From positions 583,001-647,000 of the forward strand of contig OZ037903.1 of assembly GCA_964035575.1 (NCBI GenBank): a stretch of 64,000 nt of DNA, given 5' to 3'. A program made the position numbers and the translations under genes. This DNA is from Rhynchopus sp. YZ270_cl-10 (taxonomy: Eukaryota > Euglenozoa > Diplonemea > Diplonemida > Diplonemidae). Below the pieces are notes generated by a model, which saw only the letters and a list, made by a program, of their open reading frames with translations, had not been told where the DNA came from and did no database searches. This document shows positions 59,700-64,000 of the stretch, in pieces. The first letter of the stretch is position 1; the number at the start of each line of letters is the position of its first letter.

Positions 59700-59771
59700 A
59701 TGACACCCGAGTCAGCTTTACACCGTTACTACCCGCAGGTGTAAAGTGTTAAGGTTGGAGTCTAGAAACAC
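59700..59771 (+). repeat. 72-bp hairpin repeat, copy 1
   Basis: The unit opens ATGACACCCGAGTCAG and closes GGTTGGAGTCTAGAAACAC. It contains a perfect 9-bp stem CTTTACACC (59,716-59,724) / GGTGTAAAG (59,738-59,746) around a 13-nt loop. Confidence 0.9.
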
Positions 59772-59794
59772 ATTTGTTCCATTGCATCTCGTTC

Positions 59795-59866
59795 ATGACA
59801 CCCGAGTCAGCTTTGCACCGTCACTTCCCGCAGGTGTAAAGTGTTAAGGTTGGAGTCTAGAAACAC
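59795..59866 (+). repeat. 72-bp hairpin repeat, copy 2
   Basis: Same unit; the left arm is CTTTGCACC (59,811-59,819) against GGTGTAAAG (59,833-59,841), so one pair becomes a G-U wobble if the + strand is RNA. The loop also differs from copy 1 at two positions. Confidence 0.9.
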
Positions 59867-59925
59867 CTTCTTTCACCCCACCCTCTGACACACCCTCTCA
59901 CTGGTGCGGCAATTACAGACAGTCG

Positions 59926-59997
59926 ATGACACCCGAGTCAGCTTTACACCGTTACTACCCGCAGGTGTAAAGTGTTAAGGTTGGAGTCTAGAAACAC
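59926..59997 (+). repeat. 72-bp hairpin repeat, copy 3
   Basis: Identical to copy 1 and exactly 226 bp downstream of it. A preceding 23-bp stretch (GGTGCGGCAATTACAGACAG and on) is shared too, so a segment holding copies 1 and 2 was duplicated. Confidence 0.9.
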
Positions 59998-60020
59998 ATT
60001 TGTTCCATTGCATCTCGTAT

Positions 60021-60092
60021 ATGACACCCGAGTCAGCTTTGCACCGTTACTTCCCGCAGGTGCAAAGTGTTAAGGTTGGAGTCTAGAAACAA
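60021..60092 (+). repeat. 72-bp hairpin repeat, copy 4
   Basis: 226 bp downstream of copy 2. The stem is CTTTGCACC (60,037-60,045) / GGTGCAAAG (60,059-60,067), so both sides of the variable pair have changed and full pairing is restored. It ends 86 bp before the CK1 start codon. Confidence 0.9.
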
Positions 60093-60178
60093 TCATCAAC
60101 GTCACTCCCTTCTCCCTCTCCTCCCTCTCCTCCTACCCTTCATCATTCTGTACAGACCCCTCCCCCCACCCCTTAATC
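60093..60178 (+). promoter_or_regulatory. polypyrimidine leader just upstream of the CK1 gene
   Basis: A C/T-rich stretch (TCCCTTCTCCCTCTCCTCCC and on) runs almost to the ATG. It probably contains the transcription start or 5'UTR; no TATA box is seen. Confidence 0.35.
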
Positions 60179-61198
60179 ATGGCGACATTATCAGGACAGC
60201 TTCCGGCGTTTCCCGATGATACGAAATTGAAAGACGCAAAGAAGCGTAAAAAGAAAAGATGCGACAGCGACAGCAGCGAACAGAGACGGTGGCGGGGGAA
60301 GGTCATAGACGGGTATAAGGTGGACCGGCGTGTGGGGAGGGGCAGTTTTGGAGACTGCTACTCTGGATACGAGGTGGCAACGAACCGTGCAATTTGCGTC
60401 AAGGTGGAAGACCCAGACCAGATTCGCCCGAAGCTGCAGTCGGAACACTCAATCATGAAGCTGATCGAGAAGCGCACGACACACACAGAACTGCTCATCC
60501 CGCGCGCACTCCACATCACAACGGACCCACCATACAACGTCTTGGTCCAGGACCTCTTGGGACCTTCCCTTGAGGACATATTTCAACGCTGCGAAAAGAA
60601 GTTTGACCCCATGACGGTGTTGATGATCGCACCGCTTATAATAGACACGATTCAGATTGTTCATGCTGCGGGGGTGATACATAAAGACATCAAACCACAC
60701 AACTTTCTTTTGGGTCGTGGAAAGAACGCACACAAAGTGTACATCATTGACTTTGGTCTGAGCAAAAAGTACCATTCGGAAGGGAAGCACATTCCCTTCC
60801 GGATTGGACGGAGTTTGATAGGCACGGCACGGTATGTTGGGCTGAATGTGCATAGAGGGTATGAAGCGAGCAGGAGGGACGACATGGAGTCGATAGCGTA
60901 CATGCTAATCTATTTTTTGAGGGGGAGACTGCCGTGGCAAGGCATCGGGAGTTCCATATCAAAGCAAAAGAGAAACGAGCTGATCCACACCGGAAAAGAA
61001 AGCACCAGCTCCGTCACCCTCTGCGAAGGATACCCCATTGCCTTCAGGTCCTACCTGCAATACGTCAAATCCCTCGAATTCATGCAAGACATCGACTACG
61101 GGTACTGCAGAAACCTCTTCGTTGAGGACCTCCACAGGCTCTATGGCAAACCCGACTACTCCCGGTATACCTGGACAGAGATGGGAGTCTACCCTTAG
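60179..61198 (+). CDS. casein kinase 1 family Ser/Thr protein kinase
   Basis: A single exon of 339 aa. The order of motifs is that of CK1: Gly-rich loop VGRGSFGDCY (52-61), ATP-binding Lys75 in AICVKVED, catalytic loop VIHKDIKPHNFLLG (166-179), DFG (191-193) in IIDFGLSKKYH, then the CK1-specific LIGTARYVGLNVHRGYEASR and RDDMESIAYMLIYFLRGRLP with WQG after it. Catalytic Asp170, Lys172 and Asn175 are present, so it should be active. The usual HRD is HKD and KPDN is KPHN, both mild departures. Residues 21-27 (KKRKKKR) look like a nuclear localisation signal. The C-terminus stops soon after the kinase domain, without the long tail of CK1 delta/epsilon. Four 72-bp hairpin repeats lie immediately upstream. 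Confidence 0.95.
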   Translation: MATLSGQLPAFPDDTKLKDAKKRKKKRCDSDSSEQRRWRGKVIDGYKVDRRVGRGSFGDCYSGYEVATNRAICVKVEDPDQIRPKLQSEHSIMKLIEKRTTHTELLIPRALHITTDPPYNVLVQDLLGPSLEDIFQRCEKKFDPMTVLMIAPLIIDTIQIVHAAGVIHKDIKPHNFLLGRGKNAHKVYIIDFGLSKKYHSEGKHIPFRIGRSLIGTARYVGLNVHRGYEASRRDDMESIAYMLIYFLRGRLPWQGIGSSISKQKRNELIHTGKESTSSVTLCEGYPIAFRSYLQYVKSLEFMQDIDYGYCRNLFVEDLHRLYGKPDYSRYTWTEMGVYP

Positions 61199-62229
61199 TT
61201 TTTTTTTGTTTGTTTTTTGTTTTATTTTTTTGGTTCTGCGTGTTTGTCCTGGAGGATGATTTTTTTTTTCGGGTGGTGTTCTAGGGATTTTGGGGGTGAG
61301 GCGGTTCGTCTGGGTGAATTTTTTTTTGGAAAGTGTAGATTTGTCACAACTGTGGCAACACAACCCGAGGCTAACTACACTACTCCAACAATTTATCAAA
61401 AAAAAAAGAAAATAATCTGTCAAAGCCTTGACTTCGTTCTTTGTTGTACAGAACCTTTGTCTGTAGGTGATTTTTTTGTCGGAGATTCGGGAAATGGGTG
61501 GCCATTTTATTTTATTTTTTTTTGTCGTCAATTTTTGGTCAAAAAAAATGTGCAAAGAACGAAAAAAAAAAATGGTAGGTGGAGAGAGGTGTTACCTTGC
61601 CACGCACATTTCTTTTCCCAAGGTTCTCTTGAAATTCACGTTCATTGAAAAGTGGAGGAGTTGCTTGGTAGGAGAAGATAGGTGATCAATGGAGGGTGTG
61701 TGTGTTTTATTTTTCTCTTGAATATTGCATTGGAGGTTGTTGCTTCGTTCCTCAATCAAAGGGATCAGGGTCTTCAATTGTTTCCGTGCTTTGACATAGA
61801 GCGAGAGAGTCATTCTTTTCGTTTCGTTAGGAAAAGAATGTATATGAAATAGAGTGAGAGAGAGAGAGAGTGAGCGAGAGGCGTGGTCAAATGCTGCACA
61901 CCCCCTTCCCCTGCTTCCCCCTCCCCTCTGTGCACTGCCGAAGAGTCTCCGTTCACATGTATTTTTTTTTGTGGAAGTTACTATCATTACCCTACCCCAC
62001 AAAGACACGTTTTTTTCCTTGAGAGTTAAGTGGGTTTGGCATTGGGGGGAGGTGAAGAGCCCCGCTTCTCGTTTTTCTAAGGAGTGCTTTCATTTTTTTT
62101 TTTTTTTTTTTTTTTTTTGTATGTTTTGTCGGGTTGTCCTCCTCTTTTTTTTCTCCCGATGTCGATGTGTCCAATGGAGGTGTTTTGCACCTCTTTTGGG
62201 GTGGCGACAAGGGGGGTCGGAACTGGGCA
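61199..62229. other. CK1 3' flank; no gene recognised
   Basis: Begins with a T-rich tract directly after the stop codon. Other features are a GAGAGAGAGAG run at 61,854-61,872 and a T run at 62,093-62,118. A 138-aa open frame on the minus strand (61,592-62,008) has no family resemblance and spans low-complexity sequence. Confidence 0.45.
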
Positions 62230-62372
62230 GTCACGAAAAATCACGAAAAATCACAAATAATCATTTTTCTTCTTTGTGATTCTTTGCGACAGGTCGTGAT
62301 TTTTTGTGATTTTTTTGCGATTTTTTGCGATTTTTTGTGATTTTTTGTGATCTTTTGTGATTTTTTGTGATC
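62230..62372. repeat. cluster of about 10-bp GTGATTTTTT repeats, in both orientations
   Basis: TCACGAAAAATCACGAAAAA opens the cluster, then after a short gap the same motif runs in the opposite orientation as GTGATTTTTT/GCGATTTTTT about nine times. The two arms could fold back on each other. Confidence 0.8.
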
Positions 62373-62411
62373 GGCATATTTTGAGATGAGCTTTTTTTTG
62401 TCCCACTCTGG

Positions 62412-62452
62412 TACTGTACTGTGTACTGTACTGTGTATACTGTGTATACTGC
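62412..62452 (+). repeat. ACTGT/TATACTG microsatellite
   Basis: Short tandem copies of TGTACTGTAC and GTGTATACTG between the two GTGATTTTTT clusters. Confidence 0.7.
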
Positions 62453-62774
62453 GGAAATTGACCAAAAACGAGAACTTGTCCATTTCGGCAAATTGACCCC
62501 ACCACTGGCCGGACGGATTCCGGAAATGCAAATGCCGGCGTTTAAAAATTTCACCAATGAAAACAAAACAAAAATTTCCAACAACAAACAACACATGAAT
62601 GCCCCCCAAAACGGCATGACATCTGGTAGAAACACGGTAGGGAATCGGTTATGCAGCCACGCCGAAAAAGTTCAATTTTAAGCGAAACTTACACATACTT
62701 ACGCAGAACTGAGAACAACTGAGCACAATTCCACCTCAATTACAGCACAATTGCAGCAGCCCAAAACGGGACAC

Positions 62775-62845
62775 TTTTGTGATTTTTTGTGATTTTTTGT
62801 GATTTTTCGTGATTTTTTGTGAATTTTTGTGATTTTTTGTGATCG
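62775..62845 (+). repeat. second cluster of GTGATTTTTT repeats
   Basis: Seven near-perfect 10-bp copies, in the same orientation as the larger part of the 62,230 cluster. Both clusters are followed by GTGATCG and an AT-rich stretch, so this looks like a duplicated block rather than two unrelated expansions. Confidence 0.75.
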
Positions 62846-64000
62846 AGATAATTTGAAAATATTTTTTGTGAATATTTTTTTCCACACCCCCCCTGTAGCC
62901 ACCCCATCTTTTTTTTTTTTTTCAACTTCCGTTTTATTTTGCACTTTCCTTCAATGGTGACAAAAAGCAAAGGCTTTCGTATCATCTCGACAAAAAAAAA
63001 AAAAAAAAGGTATTTTTTTCCCCTCTCCTTTTTCTTCCCTCTGTGTTTGTTCTGTCCTGAAAAATCCCATCCAGCTTTCAAGTGTTCTTTTTTTGGTAGC
63101 TGTTATCGTTACGAGGTGATCAGCAGGTATATCAGTGTCCCTTTTTTTTTTCTCTCTTTTTTTCTCCTCTCTCCTTTTACGAGAATGTTCTGTGGCAGAC
63201 CATTTTCATATTATCAACAAACCATTAGATGGCGCGGGATCCTCCCTTAAGCTGTGAGGCACCTTGAACTTTTCGGTAGAATCGGTGTAGCACACTTCAG
63301 TTGTGTTCTAGGGCAATTTTTCAAAAAAAAAAAAAGGGGGTTTTTTGAAAATGCACACCCATCTTCCAGGATGGGATATCTCCTTTATTGTGTCATTTTA
63401 AAGGTGGTACTATTTCACCCCCCCCTTACACAACACCCATTCTTCCCCCCTGTGGGATTGTACATTCAGCCCCCTCATACACTTTCTGAGGGGAGTTATC
63501 AGAAGGTGGTAATGGAGCTTCGCTAAAAATACTTTACGGGCACTCTCTCTGCAACTGAATCCCCCCCCTCTTCTTCCACCTCTCTCCCACATTGCGTCCG
63601 TTGTGGCGTTGCTTCGCATTATTTTTTTTTGGTCCCAGGGGGATGACAAAATAGGTATTCAGATTGAAGATGACTAAGATGACTAAGCAGAGAGGCTTAG
63701 GTTCATCCAAAAAGAAGCTTTTTTTTTTTTTTTTATACTCAGGCAGCATTCGCTAGTTACTGGGAAGATCAATCAGGGCAGCCCTCACAGGCACGTGCCG
63801 AAGTGTGCCCGCCAGCGGTGTGAGTGAGAGTCACACTTGGTGTGGGGTTTTGGTTAATATTCTCATCATTGTAAAGAAGCTTTTTTTTTTTACAGTATGG
63901 AAATCAGGCAAGGTTTCGGGGGGTTTTCGGTTGGCTTTTTTTTTTCTGTCCCAAAAGGGGTTTGGGACACATTTTTATTTTCTGAAAAAATCGTCTTTAG
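62846..64000. other. right end of the window; no gene recognised
   Basis: Homopolymer-rich spacer. It holds a second copy of GACTAAG plus AGAGGCTTAGGTTCATC (63,682-63,707) and a 9-bp-arm hairpin TGTCCCAAA/TTTGGGACA at 63,947-63,969. No exon with recognisable splice sites was found. Confidence 0.5.

Noticed and set aside
59700-60092. The 72-bp repeats as tRNA genes
   Set aside because: The length fits and GGTTGGAGTCT loosely recalls a B box, but there is no acceptor stem, D arm or T stem with the right spacing on either strand.

Overview
This is a nuclear window from a eukaryote, probably a divergent free-living protist. It has spliceosomal introns, a 40S ribosomal protein S2 (uS5) gene, a casein-kinase-1-type kinase, a calcineurin-A-like fold, a doublecortin-like domain and non-autonomous hAT-type DNA transposons. 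All twelve introns I could place begin GTATG and end AG, and eleven of them are phase 0. A GTATGT donor is known from metamonads and budding yeasts. The diverged proteins make a metamonad-like protist my best guess, but the lineage is not settled by what can be read here.

Left half (1-34,087): one uninterrupted satellite of a 38-bp unit, about 897 copies, still in exact register from the first to the last unit. Above the unit level it is a mosaic of multi-kilobase duplicated blocks. The array runs off the left edge of the window. At its right edge it decays (34,088-34,219) and meets two inverted-repeat elements (34,258-34,592 and 34,601-35,214).

Right half (35,215-64,000): six protein genes, all on the + strand, separated by AT-rich, homopolymer-rich spacers. 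In order they are: a membrane-anchored phytanoyl-CoA dioxygenase-like 2-oxoglutarate oxygenase (3 exons); a 1309-aa protein joining a doublecortin-like domain to an RNase II/DIS3/Ssd1-type body whose catalytic residues look lost (2 exons); a membrane-anchored penicillin-acylase-family Ntn hydrolase (1 exon); RPS2 (4 exons); a 710-aa fusion of a calcineurin-A-like pseudophosphatase to an aspartyl/asparaginyl beta-hydroxylase (7 exons); and a CK1-family kinase (1 exon).

Four hAT-like MITE insertions with 8-bp target duplications lie among the genes. They have three different terminal inverted repeats but share one internal core. Two copies flank the RNB-type gene in inverted orientation, and one sits inside an intron of the fusion gene. 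Four copies of a 72-bp repeat with a 9-bp hairpin lie just upstream of the CK1 gene, and their stem shows a stepwise compensatory base-pair change.

The strongest candidates for undescribed biology are the pseudophosphatase-hydroxylase fusion (55,525-59,153), the doublecortin/pseudonuclease protein (42,882-47,026), the core-sharing MITEs, the hairpin repeats, and the register-perfect satellite. The genes do not form an obvious pathway; two of the six encode Fe(II)/2-oxoglutarate oxygenase domains and two look like pseudoenzymes.
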